Below are positions 8,846 to 17,980 of a DNA stretch of 39,620 nt, piece by piece. Numbering within the stretch: the stretch's first letter is position 1; each line of letters begins with the position of its first letter. The DNA is from an uncultured Flavihumibacter sp. Lineage in GTDB: Bacteria > Bacteroidota > Bacteroidia > Chitinophagales > Chitinophagaceae. The stretch is taken from positions 1 through 39,620 of the forward strand of contig CABHOY010000074.1 of the NCBI GenBank assembly GCA_902168105.1, read 5' to 3'. The notes below the pieces were generated by a model. It saw only the letters and a program-made list of their open reading frames with translations, did not search any database and was not told where the DNA came from. Made by a program: the position numbers and the translations under genes.

Positions 8846-11800
8846 ATGGAGTCTAAAAGAAATGCCATTATCATAGGAGCGGGTCCTGCAGGATTGACCG
8901 CTGCTTATGAGATGCTACAGCGCACTGATATTATCCCGATTATATTAGAAAAAAGCGGAGATATAGGTGGTATCTCGAAGACCATTAACTATAAAGGTAA
9001 CCGCATGGACATAGGCGGCCACCGTTTTTTCTCCAAGTCAGACCGGGTAATGCACTGGTGGCTGAATATCCTACCTCTGCAAGCTGGTAATGAAGAATCT
9101 TTTAAGATTAAGTATCAAAATAAGTTCAGAGATATCAATCGAAAGGATCTGCCTGATAACCTGAAGAGTGATGATCCTGATAAAGTAATGCTGGTGCGAA
9201 AGCGTTTGTCGAGGATCTATTTCTTGCGCCGGTTCTTTACTTATCCTATTACCCTGTCCATTGATACATTGAGAAAGTTAGGGATTGGAAGGACACTTGC
9301 CATTCTCTTTTCATACCTCTGGGCGCAACTATTTCCACGTAAACCGGAAAAGAGCCTTGCAGATTTCATGATCAACCGGTTTGGTAGAATCTTATACCAT
9401 CTATTTTTCAAGGATTATACGGAAAAGGTATGGGGTGTCCCTTGCAATGAGATCCCCGCTGAATGGGGCGCGCAACGCATTAAAGGTGTGAGTATCCGAA
9501 AGGCCATAGAGCATGCTATCCAGGAACTTAGCAAAAAGAAGAAGAAAGTGACTGTTGATGTAGGGCAGAAGGATACGGAAACTAGTCTGATTGAACAGTT
9601 CTTTTATCCCAAATTAGGGCCTGGACAACTATGGGAAGAAGTGGCCAGGCAAGTGCAGGCAATGGGAGGTATTATCCATATGCATCATGATGTAAAGCAT
9701 ATACATACTGACGATAACAAGGTGATCGCCATAACAGCGGTTAATAATCAAACCGGGGAAGAGTTATCACTTACTGGAGATTATTTCTTCAGTACTATGC
9801 CAGTAAAGGAGTTGATCGCTGGAATAGTGGGAGAGGTGCCCGAAAATGTTAGAGATATTGCTTCTAAGCTACAATATAGAGATTTCATTACTGTGGGTAT
9901 TTTACTCCGGCGCTTGTCTTTCCTGGACAAAGATACTGGCGAGTGGAAGGCGTTGAAGCTGGAGGACACCTGGATCTATATACAAGAGAAGGATGTAAAA
10001 GTAGGCCGGTTGCAGTTATTCAACAATTGGAGTCCTTATATGGTGGCAGATCCTGATACCGCCTGGGTAGGAATGGAGTTTTTTTGTAATGAAACAGATG
10101 ATTTCTGGAAACTCCCCGACGATGAAATAGCAACATTGGCCATTAGGGAATTGGAAAAGATCGGACTGGCTTCACATGAAAATGTGTTGGATAGTACCGT
10201 ACTAAGAGTTGAAAAAACATATCCTGCCTATTTTGGAGCATATGCGCACTTTAATGAGGTTAGAGCTTATACGGATAAGTTAGAAAATCTATTCCTCGTA
10301 GGTCGCAATGGTATGCATAAATACAATAACGCAGACCATTCCATGCTGACTTCAATGGTAGCAGTAGACAATATCATGGAAGGGATCACCACGAAGGATA
10401 ATATTTGGGCGATCAACACGGAGCAGGAATACCACGAAGAGAAGTCAACGGATGCGCCAGCTGTAGCTACAGCGCCAAAGCGTGTGCCGTCATTTAAGGA
10501 ATTCCTGTGGGACCTGCCCTGGAACAAAGCGTTGGTTTGGTTTGCTGGTTTAGCAGCGATTGTTCAGTTTTTTATCTTCAAGCATCTATATCCTTCTGCC
10601 GGATTTATTGATGGGGACTCTTACGTATACCTGGAATCTGCTTATGGGAATTTCAATATAAATACCTATCCAATTGGTTATTCCAAGTTCTTACGGTTTT
10701 TCAGTACACTTACGATATCCGATACCGCATTAGTAGCATGTCAATATTTTCTCCTACAAGCGAGTGCCCTATTTTTGATATTTACACTTGCATACTTTTA
10801 CAAACCGGGTAAGGTTATTTTCGGGTTTTTGTTCGTTGGAATGGTATTTAACCCGGTATTCCTTTACATCAGTAACTATGTATCCAGTGACGCTTTATTT
10901 CTGAGTTTAAGTCTTATCTGGTTCACCTTATTGCTCTGGATACTCCACCGGCCGGAAAGGAAACTGATCATACTACATGCCGTTATTATTCTACTGGCGT
11001 TTACAGTAAGATATAATGCACTATTCTATCCTATTGTTGCTGCAATCGCATTTATCATTAGCCGTCAGCCATGGAAAATGAAGGTGGTGGGGATTTTTTC
11101 CAGTGTTCTTCTAATTGCGGGATTTGTATATCATACCAGTAATCAATATAATCGTCTAACGGGTATCAGGCAGTTTTCGCCTTTCAGTGGTTGGCAGATG
11201 GCTAATAATGCCTTGTACGCTTACCGTTTTGTACAGGACGAACCACCACCTCCCATGCCTGCAAAGTTTAAGCAGTTGGATAAAATGGTGCGGACTTATT
11301 TTGATACTACCAGGAACTTTTACATACATCAGCAGGAAATGTTTATAGCCAATACCTGGTATATGTGGGATCCTAAGTCACCGTTGCAACAATATATGAT
11401 GCTTAAGTCTGCGAAAGAACCGAATGCACATATTTTGAAGAAGTGGGCGACCGTTGGGCCTATTTTTGCTGAATATGGAGCTTATCTGATCAAGCAATAT
11501 CCAACCACATTTGCTCAGTATTATTTGTTGCCAAACACAATGAAGTATTATGCGCCGCCTGTGGAATTCCTCGATACTTATAATATGGGTAAAGACAGTA
11601 TTGCGCCAATGGGCCAGATGTGGTTTGGATATGAATCCAGGAAGCTAAAGACGCATTTTAAAGACCTTAAGGTTACCGTCCTGAATTTCTACCCTATTCT
11701 TGTTGGGGTAATGAATGTGGTCTTCCTATTTAGCCTGGTGGGATTTGTGGTATTACACGGAATCAAATATAATAGAACACTTTCTATAGGATTATTACTG

Positions 11801-11953
11801 GCCTTTGGCCTCTGGATAGTGAATTTCGGATTCAGTGTATTCGCTTCCCAGATCGCTTTACGGTTCCAGATGTTACCGATATTAATATTTTTCTCCTTTG
11901 GTTTATTGCTACTGGATTATATCTGGAAGGCAGCCAATAATAAAATAGCATAA
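8846..11953 (+). CDS. Fusion: FAD-dependent amine-oxidase-like enzyme + GT-C-like membrane module
   Basis: Residues 1 to about 525 are an FAD-binding oxidoreductase of the amine oxidase/UDP-galactopyranose-mutase-like superfamily. The dinucleotide-binding GAGPAG is at 11-16, Glu35 is the likely ribose ligand, GGHRFF is at 57-62, and a C-terminal flavin-contacting segment (LFLVGRNGMHKYNNADHS) is near residue 485. After a 30-residue linker, residues about 555-1035 form a polytopic membrane domain paralogous to the preceding gene, with GDSYVYLESAY, NINTYPIGYSKFLR, SSDALF and FSPFSGWQM. Soluble proteins like the N-terminal half normally stop near 520-550 residues, so this is a true fusion; the frame is continuous with no stop or shift. 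A flavoenzyme that modifies a sugar or polyprenyl substrate for the attached transferase is inference. The next gene starts two bases after the stop. Confidence 0.8.
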   Translation: MESKRNAIIIGAGPAGLTAAYEMLQRTDIIPIILEKSGDIGGISKTINYKGNRMDIGGHRFFSKSDRVMHWWLNILPLQAGNEESFKIKYQNKFRDINRKDLPDNLKSDDPDKVMLVRKRLSRIYFLRRFFTYPITLSIDTLRKLGIGRTLAILFSYLWAQLFPRKPEKSLADFMINRFGRILYHLFFKDYTEKVWGVPCNEIPAEWGAQRIKGVSIRKAIEHAIQELSKKKKKVTVDVGQKDTETSLIEQFFYPKLGPGQLWEEVARQVQAMGGIIHMHHDVKHIHTDDNKVIAITAVNNQTGEELSLTGDYFFSTMPVKELIAGIVGEVPENVRDIASKLQYRDFITVGILLRRLSFLDKDTGEWKALKLEDTWIYIQEKDVKVGRLQLFNNWSPYMVADPDTAWVGMEFFCNETDDFWKLPDDEIATLAIRELEKIGLASHENVLDSTVLRVEKTYPAYFGAYAHFNEVRAYTDKLENLFLVGRNGMHKYNNADHSMLTSMVAVDNIMEGITTKDNIWAINTEQEYHEEKSTDAPAVATAPKRVPSFKEFLWDLPWNKALVWFAGLAAIVQFFIFKHLYPSAGFIDGDSYVYLESAYGNFNINTYPIGYSKFLRFFSTLTISDTALVACQYFLLQASALFLIFTLAYFYKPGKVIFGFLFVGMVFNPVFLYISNYVSSDALFLSLSLIWFTLLLWILHRPERKLIILHAVIILLAFTVRYNALFYPIVAAIAFIISRQPWKMKVVGIFSSVLLIAGFVYHTSNQYNRLTGIRQFSPFSGWQMANNALYAYRFVQDEPPPPMPAKFKQLDKMVRTYFDTTRNFYIHQQEMFIANTWYMWDPKSPLQQYMMLKSAKEPNAHILKKWATVGPIFAEYGAYLIKQYPTTFAQYYLLPNTMKYYAPPVEFLDTYNMGKDSIAPMGQMWFGYESRKLKTHFKDLKVTVLNFYPILVGVMNVVFLFSLVGFVVLHGIKYNRTLSIGLLLAFGLWIVNFGFSVFASQIALRFQMLPILIFFSFGLLLLDYIWKAANNKIA

Positions 11954-11955
11954 TC

Positions 11956-12447
11956 ATGAGAGTATTGTTGTTAGTCATAGTTTTGGCCGGAATAATCAGT
12001 TGCACAAAGCATAGTCGGGCATTACCTCCAGGTATTGATATAGACTTACCGTCTTTTAATATTCAGCTGCTGGATACCACTGTTAAATTTAATACATCGA
12101 AAATTCCGAAGGGCCAACCGGTGGTATTATTTTTCTTTGGGCCGGATTGTCCCTATTGCCAAAGTTTGACAAGGGAAATTATCAAGCGAATGGATGAATT
12201 AAAGAATGTACGTTTCTATATGGCTACCGTAGCTGGTTTTAATGAAATTCAGATGTACGACACCCTTTTTAAATTGGATAAATACAAAAATATAACGATC
12301 GGAAAAGATGTAAGTGGTTTTTTCTTCACTTACTATAAAGCGCCTGGTTTTCCATACCTCGCTATATACGATAAGAAGAAAGAGTTTAAGCAAATTGTGA
12401 TCGGGGGCGTAGGTGTGGATTCGCTGAAGAAGGTTATTAATTCTTAA
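11956..12447 (+). CDS. Thioredoxin-fold lipoprotein with CPYC motif
   Basis: The 163-residue protein starts with a lipoprotein signal (MRVLLLVIVLAGIISC), Cys16 being the likely lipidated residue. The thioredoxin-like domain has VVLFFFGPDCPYCQS, where CPYC is the redox-active pair, and a cis-proline-type stretch (APGFPYLAIYD) later on. This fits a TlpA/thioredoxin-like periplasmic reductase or isomerase. It begins two bases after the stop of the fusion gene, so both are surely translated from one message. Nearby exported small peptides carry cysteines, which could be substrates, but that is inference. A rho-independent terminator follows at 12496. Confidence 0.82.
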   Translation: MRVLLLVIVLAGIISCTKHSRALPPGIDIDLPSFNIQLLDTTVKFNTSKIPKGQPVVLFFFGPDCPYCQSLTREIIKRMDELKNVRFYMATVAGFNEIQMYDTLFKLDKYKNITIGKDVSGFFFTYYKAPGFPYLAIYDKKKEFKQIVIGGVGVDSLKKVINS

Positions 12448-12495
12448 TAAAGGTATTCTCTCAAACTTTACTGAGCCATTAGTTCCAACTATAAG

Positions 12496-12520
12496 AGCCT
12501 TCCAATCCGGAAGGCTTTTA
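12496..12520 (+). terminator. Rho-independent terminator after the thioredoxin-fold gene
   Basis: AGCCTTCC (12496-12503) pairs perfectly with GGAAGGCT (12509-12516) across a five-base loop, followed by TTTATTCTTT. It lies about 50 bases after the stop at 12447 and should end the 7196-12447 transcription unit. Confidence 0.8.
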
Positions 12521-12526
12521 TTCTTT

Positions 12527-12688
12527 GTGTCTGATGGGAACCTTATACATGCCAACGGCCAATTTATAAACAAACCTAAAGTCGATGATCAACAACTGGG
12601 GCAGAAGATCTTAGATGAGATAAATGATGCTGTGGCGAATGGACAGGAGGCGGAGGGTAACAGAGTGCGTGCCTATTTGAAGAATTAA
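12527..12688 (+). CDS. Possible 53-residue ORF or gene remnant between two terminators
   Basis: A frame open from upstream and readable from GTG at 12527 gives VSDGNLIHANGQF, then KVDDQQLGQKILDEINDAV, ending RAYLKN at TAA 12686-12688. Composition looks protein-like and a terminator hairpin follows at once. However, there is no ATG, and the first terminator overlaps the region where a start would be expected. I do not recognise the family. It may be the 3' remnant of a deleted gene, which would explain why a second plus-strand terminator is present. Confidence 0.25.
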   Translation: MSDGNLIHANGQFINKPKVDDQQLGQKILDEINDAVANGQEAEGNRVRAYLKN

Positions 12689-12713
12689 ACAATAATCAAA
12701 TTTTATAAATTTG

Positions 12714-12744
12714 AGCCGGACTGATTTATCGGTCTGGCTTTTTT
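12714..12744 (+). terminator. Rho-independent terminator, plus strand
   Basis: AGCCGGACTGA (12714-12724) pairs with TCGGTCTGGCT (12729-12739) over a TTTA loop, with two G-U pairs, followed by six Ts. It sits between convergent genes. The minus strand has a weaker A/T-rich tail, so it may also help end the S9 peptidase transcript. Confidence 0.75.
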
Positions 12745-12764
12745 CGTCACTGGAATTCCTGCTA

Positions 12765-15281
12765 TTATTGCATCCATATGGGTGCAGCTTGATTTCTTAA
12801 GTAATAACCGAAAAAATCTTGTTGTTTAACACTAAAATCCAACTGACACTTCGGGTCAAATAACACATGCCCTTCGCCCTCATACGCTAGCAACCATGTC
12901 GGCTTTCCTAACCTCCTCAATGCTGTAAACAGCGCCACTGATTGTGAGAATGGTACTGCGCCATCGTCTTTGTTATGCATCATCAATAAAGGTGTTTTAA
13001 TCTGCTTTGAAAATAATATAGGTGAAGTCTGCTCATACAGACCGGGATCCTCCCAGGGAGGAACGCCCTGATTCAGCTGCCCCTGTTCAGATATATAATG
13101 ATAACTTTTACCTCCGAATCCTAGTCCACCATGTAGGCCGAATAGTTCTGAAGGCGCAGCGGACGACTGTGCCGCTGCAAAGATATTGGTATGTGCAATG
13201 ATATAGTTGGTTTCATATCCCCCGAAGCTATGCCCCTGAAGGCCCATTTTCTTTGCATTCACATAAGGTCGGGTAGACAAGTATTGGGCTGCAGATACAA
13301 CGGTGTTAAGAATGGCGGTGCCATTTTGGCCAGTCGGTCTATAGATGTCTGGAACAAAGACAAGGTATCCATTACTGACATACCAGGCAATGGTTAAGGT
13401 GCCATTGCTTAGTCTTATATGAGGAAAGAGGTGCAGCTCATTACTTCGTCGCTCGTAGTAGTTAAATATGATGGGGTATTGCCTGGTGCTATCAAAATCC
13501 TCTGGTTTGTAAAGTATGCCCGTTCCGGTGGAGCCTCCGGTTATGGGCCAGCGTACAAGTTCTGCGGTCAGCCAGTTGAAGGCTTGCTGGGGTTGAATAT
13601 CTGAAAGTGGTTCGAATGTTTTAAAGTCAGTAGTCGTGACGAGGTTCGGTGCCTGGGTAGGGCTTTGCCTTTGCAGGATGTAAACATCAGCGTTCTTTGC
13701 TTTAACGGGAGCAGGCGGCTCGAAAACAACCAGAGCCGGGAAATGATATACAACTGGCTCCATGCTCACCGGAAATGGCGCCTTATTGCGACCGGCTTTG
13801 GTATGCATAAAACCATTATACTTATTGCTATCAAGGCAGGTGATCAGCAAAGGATCATTTTCCCGCAGTAGAGGTAATTGTTGAGGATATACTATCCGGA
13901 GTATTGTCTTATGCCGCTGACCATAGTGATCAGTAATATTAAGAGGGGATGTTTGTGCATTCGGATCTAATTGCCAGATATCAAATTCATCATAGATAAG
14001 TAGTCGCTGATCTCCCGACAACCAACCGGCAGATCCATATGGCCGTATCTCGGCATTACTAAGATGTTTATTAGTCAGTGTAGCAGGAATTTTAGAAGAT
14101 ATATTTCTGATAATTCCTTTATCAATTTGATATGTAAAATAGTTTTGCGTACCGGGATCAAACCAACTGACGTACTGCTCTGCTGGCGACAGTGTTACAT
14201 CGAGCGCCGGTTGGGGAGAAGATATTACATGTTTACGCGTGCCGTTTGTCAGCGAGATGAGATCATAACTTTTTACCTGCTTCGGATTCCAGTAAGCCTC
14301 TTCCTCATTCACTATGTTCGATACCAGGGCATATTGGTTCCCTGGCTGCCCGGATAATATAGTATCTGCACTTTCGAGTTGAATAACAACACCTCCGGAT
14401 ACAGGAACAACTGCTGACAAAGGACGATAAGGGTCAGGCGCCTCCTGGGAATGCAAACGGATATCCCGATAGTCCCAGATGTGTACCTTATTTGTTATCT
14501 GCTTGGAAGCCGCAGGAGGTGGCGTTCTTTCTTTGGCAACCTTCAGGAATATTAGCTTATCATCGGGACTAAATTGTAACGGCATGGAAAGTAGGGCAGT
14601 ACCAGGTCTCAATCCTGTCAACCGAATTTGCTTAGCGCTATCCATGCCTTTTCCGAAATAGTAGATACTGTTGCTATCCGTAAACACTATAGCGGTATCC
14701 ATATGATTGAAAGTAATGTTGCTGATTTGATCTCCAAAGGTAATCGGTCGGGAATGATCCGCTGCAAGATCGGTCCACATCAGAACGTCGTTAGCATAGT
14801 ATACCAGCACGTTCCCGGCTTTGTTAAACAAATAGGTAGTGACACCGACATAGCGGCGCTCCTGTTTAGTATGTAGGTTTTTAAGCAATAGTGTATCTGC
14901 CAGTTTTGCCGCCAGCCAATTGCCATTGTCCGGGACTGTATAACTATTAACCCGCTGTATATAATGTATAGTTGATGTACCTAATGTCAGTATGCCCAGG
15001 CCATTGGGAGAATTAAATACCAGATGCTGATTGTCAGCTGTGAAGGAGGCTTCCCATACACCTGTGAATAATTTGGAATAGCTACCATGAATGGAACGCA
15101 CAACCAGTGTAACGCCTGTAACCTCAGATCCATAGGTATACCAGACATATTTACCGTTATCGGATATATGATAGTTTAACAACATCTCCCATCCTTTGTA
15201 AGTGAAGTTGTTAATAGGAGGTTTCTGGGCGTTTACGAATGAACTATGAAAGCAGATGATAACAATAATTACGTATTTCAT
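12765..15281 (-). CDS. Secreted S9-family serine peptidase, copy 2
   Basis: The protein has 838 residues from ATG at 15281. An in-frame upstream ATG at 15311 exists, but the chosen start begins a normal signal peptide (MKYVIIVIICFHSSFVNAQ). The long beta-rich N-terminal part is followed by an alpha/beta-hydrolase domain with Ser685 in GHSFGGYE, the acidic pair Asp772-Asp773 in NKDDGAVPFSQS, and His805 in EGEGHVL. It is a clear paralogue of the protein at 3412-6003, with shared runs such as KYPIIF/QYPIIF, WYVSNGYLVF, GGYETNYII and PWEDP, roughly half identical by eye in the catalytic domain. It is divergent from the small exported peptide gene at 15488, 206 bases away. The repeated arrangement suggests a functional link between peptidase and peptide. 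Confidence 0.88.
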   Translation of the reverse strand: MKYVIIVIICFHSSFVNAQKPPINNFTYKGWEMLLNYHISDNGKYVWYTYGSEVTGVTLVVRSIHGSYSKLFTGVWEASFTADNQHLVFNSPNGLGILTLGTSTIHYIQRVNSYTVPDNGNWLAAKLADTLLLKNLHTKQERRYVGVTTYLFNKAGNVLVYYANDVLMWTDLAADHSRPITFGDQISNITFNHMDTAIVFTDSNSIYYFGKGMDSAKQIRLTGLRPGTALLSMPLQFSPDDKLIFLKVAKERTPPPAASKQITNKVHIWDYRDIRLHSQEAPDPYRPLSAVVPVSGGVVIQLESADTILSGQPGNQYALVSNIVNEEEAYWNPKQVKSYDLISLTNGTRKHVISSPQPALDVTLSPAEQYVSWFDPGTQNYFTYQIDKGIIRNISSKIPATLTNKHLSNAEIRPYGSAGWLSGDQRLLIYDEFDIWQLDPNAQTSPLNITDHYGQRHKTILRIVYPQQLPLLRENDPLLITCLDSNKYNGFMHTKAGRNKAPFPVSMEPVVYHFPALVVFEPPAPVKAKNADVYILQRQSPTQAPNLVTTTDFKTFEPLSDIQPQQAFNWLTAELVRWPITGGSTGTGILYKPEDFDSTRQYPIIFNYYERRSNELHLFPHIRLSNGTLTIAWYVSNGYLVFVPDIYRPTGQNGTAILNTVVSAAQYLSTRPYVNAKKMGLQGHSFGGYETNYIIAHTNIFAAAQSSAAPSELFGLHGGLGFGGKSYHYISEQGQLNQGVPPWEDPGLYEQTSPILFSKQIKTPLLMMHNKDDGAVPFSQSVALFTALRRLGKPTWLLAYEGEGHVLFDPKCQLDFSVKQQDFFGYYLRNQAAPIWMQ

Positions 15282-15487
15282 AATATTTGGAGTCTCTTTA
15301 AAATAGGCCATGAGCAGCGGGAGATGCTTAGTAGATCAGGATTATCCAATGCAATTTTTATACCTATCTCCTATGTACTTCGCTTTGGAAAGAGATACCT
15401 TTCATTGCCCGGCCGGCATATATGGAGTCGCCGAAAACCATCGAAAAGAGTAGGCACTAGCTATTAATTAAACTCAACCCCTGTTTT

Positions 15488-15832
15488 ATGAAAAGAAAAG
15501 GTAGAATTATCCTCGCCCTGGCCTTCTTACTGGCTATTGCCGGCGGAGGACTGGCATTTAAAGCACTGAGATTTACGAACGACCAGGTTTTTACTACAAC
15601 TACGATCGTCTTTTTTGAACAAAATGGTGTTACTTATTACACCACAGGCAATCTTTGTACGACCATTAACAAGTTTATTTCTACTGTGGGGCTTCCGGCT
15701 GTAGTCTGGCATCTGCTCACATTCCCAACAACTACGCGTACAATGAAGCAATGGCCATCAGGTCCATTAACGACTACATTGCTGTTTTATCCATGTGTAA
15801 CAACATCTACGCTCACCACTGATTTGTGGTAG
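15488..15832 (+). CDS. Small exported Thr-rich peptide, copy 2
   Basis: The 114-residue product begins MKRKGRIILALAFLLAIAG, a signal-peptide-like leader ending GGGLAFKA. The mature part is rich in threonine (FTTTTIVFF, FPTTTRT, LTTTLLF, VTTSTLTT) with cysteines in NLCTT and FYPCVTT. The leader resembles short Bacteroidota exported proteins such as DUF6520, but I cannot assign it firmly. A second frame is also open from 15670 to TGA at 15820-15822 and reads plausibly (AHIPNNYAYNEAMAIRS), so a frameshift near 15,685 cannot be excluded. The Thr-rich frame resembles copy 1 (6746-7011) better. The gene is divergent from S9 peptidase copy 2 and has its own terminator. Confidence 0.6.
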   Translation: MKRKGRIILALAFLLAIAGGGLAFKALRFTNDQVFTTTTIVFFEQNGVTYYTTGNLCTTINKFISTVGLPAVVWHLLTFPTTTRTMKQWPSGPLTTTLLFYPCVTTSTLTTDLW

Positions 15833-15843
15833 GCTTTTTTCAG

Positions 15844-15876
15844 GGAGTCTTATCCGGGAGGTAAGACTCCTCTTTT
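15844..15876 (+). terminator. Rho-independent terminator after peptide gene 2
   Basis: GGAGTCTTA (15844-15852) pairs perfectly with TAAGACTCC (15862-15870), followed by TCTTTT. It lies 12 bases after the peptide stop and makes that gene a monocistronic unit. The T-tract touches the end of the convergent GH2 gene. Confidence 0.75.
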
Positions 15877-17689
15877 AATTGAATATTTTACTATTTTCTA
15901 TTTTGAGGAAATCAACATTTAGTTTCACGACTTTCCTATCATATGTCATAAACCCGTTCTCCTCCGACTCGACATCATACGGTTGTGTATAGATTGCCCC
16001 GGATAATCCCTGTCTCTCATATGTCTTCAATCGTCCCATCATATACCTGTATCTCTCAGCAAATCTTGCCGCACTAACCTCCACATATCCCCAACCTGTT
16101 TTCGGCGCCCATTGATGCCCCGGAGTAATTACCCGAACCCCGCCCCATTCTCCCAATACCCGTGCCTTACCAGGCAGAGAAGGAGCTATATTAGGCCCGG
16201 GATAATAATGCACATCGGCCACATCACTACTGATCCACCAATCACGAACAGGCGTATCACTGTATTCATCGAGGTTCTCCCCTGAATGACCGTTAATGAT
16301 ACGGGAGGGATCGGATTGTTTCATCCACTCCGTGAGATTCTTTTGATTGTATTTCCCCCAGCCCTCGTTGAACAGCACCCACATCACAATAGACGGGAAG
16401 TTATGCAGCTGATAAAGGTTCTCGGCATTCTCCTGCTCAAACTGTGAAGTAGCGTAAAAGTCTTCATCCGCACAAGGCACCATATCCTGCCAGACTAACA
16501 TGCCTAGCCTGTCGGCATGATAATACCATCTGTCAGGCTCTATTTTCACATGTTTACGAATAGTATTAAATCCCATGTCCTTCATCATCCTGATATCATA
16601 GACAAGCGCGGAATCAGTAGGAGCGGTGTACAGGCCTTCCGGCCAATAGCCCTGGTCAAGCACACCTAAATGGAAGGTGTATTTATTATTGAGAAAGAGC
16701 CGTGGCATACCGGCACTATCTTTTTGAACAGCGATCTTCCGCATCCCGAAATAACTAGTTACAGAATCTACAACTTGTCCGTTCCGTCGCAAACGGATCT
16801 TCAGATGATAGAGAAAAGGATCGGCAGGACTCCATAGATGCGCAAAGGGAACCCCGACATCCAGCATCCTGCCTGCAGGACCAGAGGTGCGACTAATAGC
16901 CTGTGTGCCTGCATAAGCAATCACCTCGATCACACTGCCGGTAGTATCAGAAGTATTAACTCGTAGATTCAGACAAGCCGCATCTATATCCGGTGTCATA
17001 AACAGGTCGCTGATATAAGCAGGAGGTACAGTCTCCATCCACACCGTCTGCCAGATGCCGCTAACGGCTGTATAAAGGATCTTCCTCGGACGTAAGGTCT
17101 GTTTGCCACAGGGATTAGGTCCCAGGTTGGAAGGGTCAAGCACACTCACTACAAGCTCATTATTGCCTTCTTGTAGAGAAGCGGTAATATCAAACGAGAA
17201 ATGCTGATAACCGCCCATATGCCGCCCTAAAAGCTTCCCATTGAGATAGACTGCCGCCCGCCAGTCGACAGCGCCAAAATGTAAAAGGACTCGTTTGCCG
17301 CCACGGGTATCTGGCTTCTTGATAGTTCGTTTATACCAGAGCCGCTGCGTAGGCGACAACGCCCGCTGTACTCCCGAAAGCGCCGACTCAATAGCGAAAG
17401 GTACCAGTATCTCGCCGTCAAATTGTAAAGGCATATCATCATCCCAACGGGTAACAGCATACTCCCATAATCCGTTCAGGTTCTGCCATTGGGAACGCAC
17501 CATCTGCGGCCGTGGATATTCTGGTAAAACATTGTCTGGAGAAACGTTCGCCGCCCAACGCGTTTGAAGGGGAACAGCCTGCATAGACCATCTGTCGGAA
17601 AACAAATCGCCCCCACCAGCGGCAAGGGCGAAATGAAAACAGGGGAAGCATAGGGTAACAAACAAAAGCGTGCTTTTAAACGGTTTCAT
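15875..17689 (-). CDS. Secreted glycoside hydrolase family 2 enzyme (beta-galactosidase/glucuronidase type)
   Basis: The 604-residue protein has a signal peptide (MKPFKSTLLF, core, FALA cleavage region). The GH2 sugar-binding jelly roll (about 60-220) includes NLNGLWEYAV, VPFAIES and YKRTIKKP. The immunoglobulin-like middle domain (about 225-325) ends in YFGMRKI, and the TIM barrel follows. The catalytic acid/base is Glu442 in MWVLFNEGWG and the nucleophile is Glu514 in RVLGEWGG; both match GH2. The barrel sequence GFNTIRKHVKIEPDRWYYHADRLGMLVWQDM is typical in layout. GH2 hydrolyses beta-linked sugars with retention; the exact sugar cannot be told. It is shorter than LacZ-type enzymes and lacks their extra C-terminal domains. 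No SusC/D genes are adjacent; an AraC regulator lies upstream on the same strand. Confidence 0.9.
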   Translation of the reverse strand: MKPFKSTLLFVTLCFPCFHFALAAGGGDLFSDRWSMQAVPLQTRWAANVSPDNVLPEYPRPQMVRSQWQNLNGLWEYAVTRWDDDMPLQFDGEILVPFAIESALSGVQRALSPTQRLWYKRTIKKPDTRGGKRVLLHFGAVDWRAAVYLNGKLLGRHMGGYQHFSFDITASLQEGNNELVVSVLDPSNLGPNPCGKQTLRPRKILYTAVSGIWQTVWMETVPPAYISDLFMTPDIDAACLNLRVNTSDTTGSVIEVIAYAGTQAISRTSGPAGRMLDVGVPFAHLWSPADPFLYHLKIRLRRNGQVVDSVTSYFGMRKIAVQKDSAGMPRLFLNNKYTFHLGVLDQGYWPEGLYTAPTDSALVYDIRMMKDMGFNTIRKHVKIEPDRWYYHADRLGMLVWQDMVPCADEDFYATSQFEQENAENLYQLHNFPSIVMWVLFNEGWGKYNQKNLTEWMKQSDPSRIINGHSGENLDEYSDTPVRDWWISSDVADVHYYPGPNIAPSLPGKARVLGEWGGVRVITPGHQWAPKTGWGYVEVSAARFAERYRYMMGRLKTYERQGLSGAIYTQPYDVESEENGFMTYDRKVVKLNVDFLKIENSKIFN

Positions 17690-17790
17690 GTACCTGGGTT
17701 AATAAGTTAAATGGGGAGTTACAAATAATGAGATGAGTGGTCATAATAATTGGTATATGTTATGATATATTGGAACTGGTAACATTGTAA

Positions 17791-17820
17791 GAAAAATGGT
17801 CCCGGCTAGAGAGCCAGGAC
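17791..17820 (-). terminator. Rho-independent terminator, minus strand, after the AraC gene
   Basis: On the minus strand GTCCTGGCT and AGCCGGGAC form a nine-position stem with one mismatch over a four-base loop (plus-strand arms 17799-17807 and 17812-17820), followed by CATTTTTC. It lies about 160 bases past the AraC stop and before the GH2 start, so the two genes should be separate units. Confidence 0.65.
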
Positions 17821-17980
17821 GTTGTTTTCCTCAATATACCATTAAATGTTCTTGTCGTATTATAGGTCGTTATGGCAACGAAAACGAATAATATTGTTGT
17901 TTCTGTTTTAAAGTTACATCATGATCTGATGGGGGTTTTTAGGAGTTACGCAATGAAACTTTGGAAAGAGGGAAAATCAA

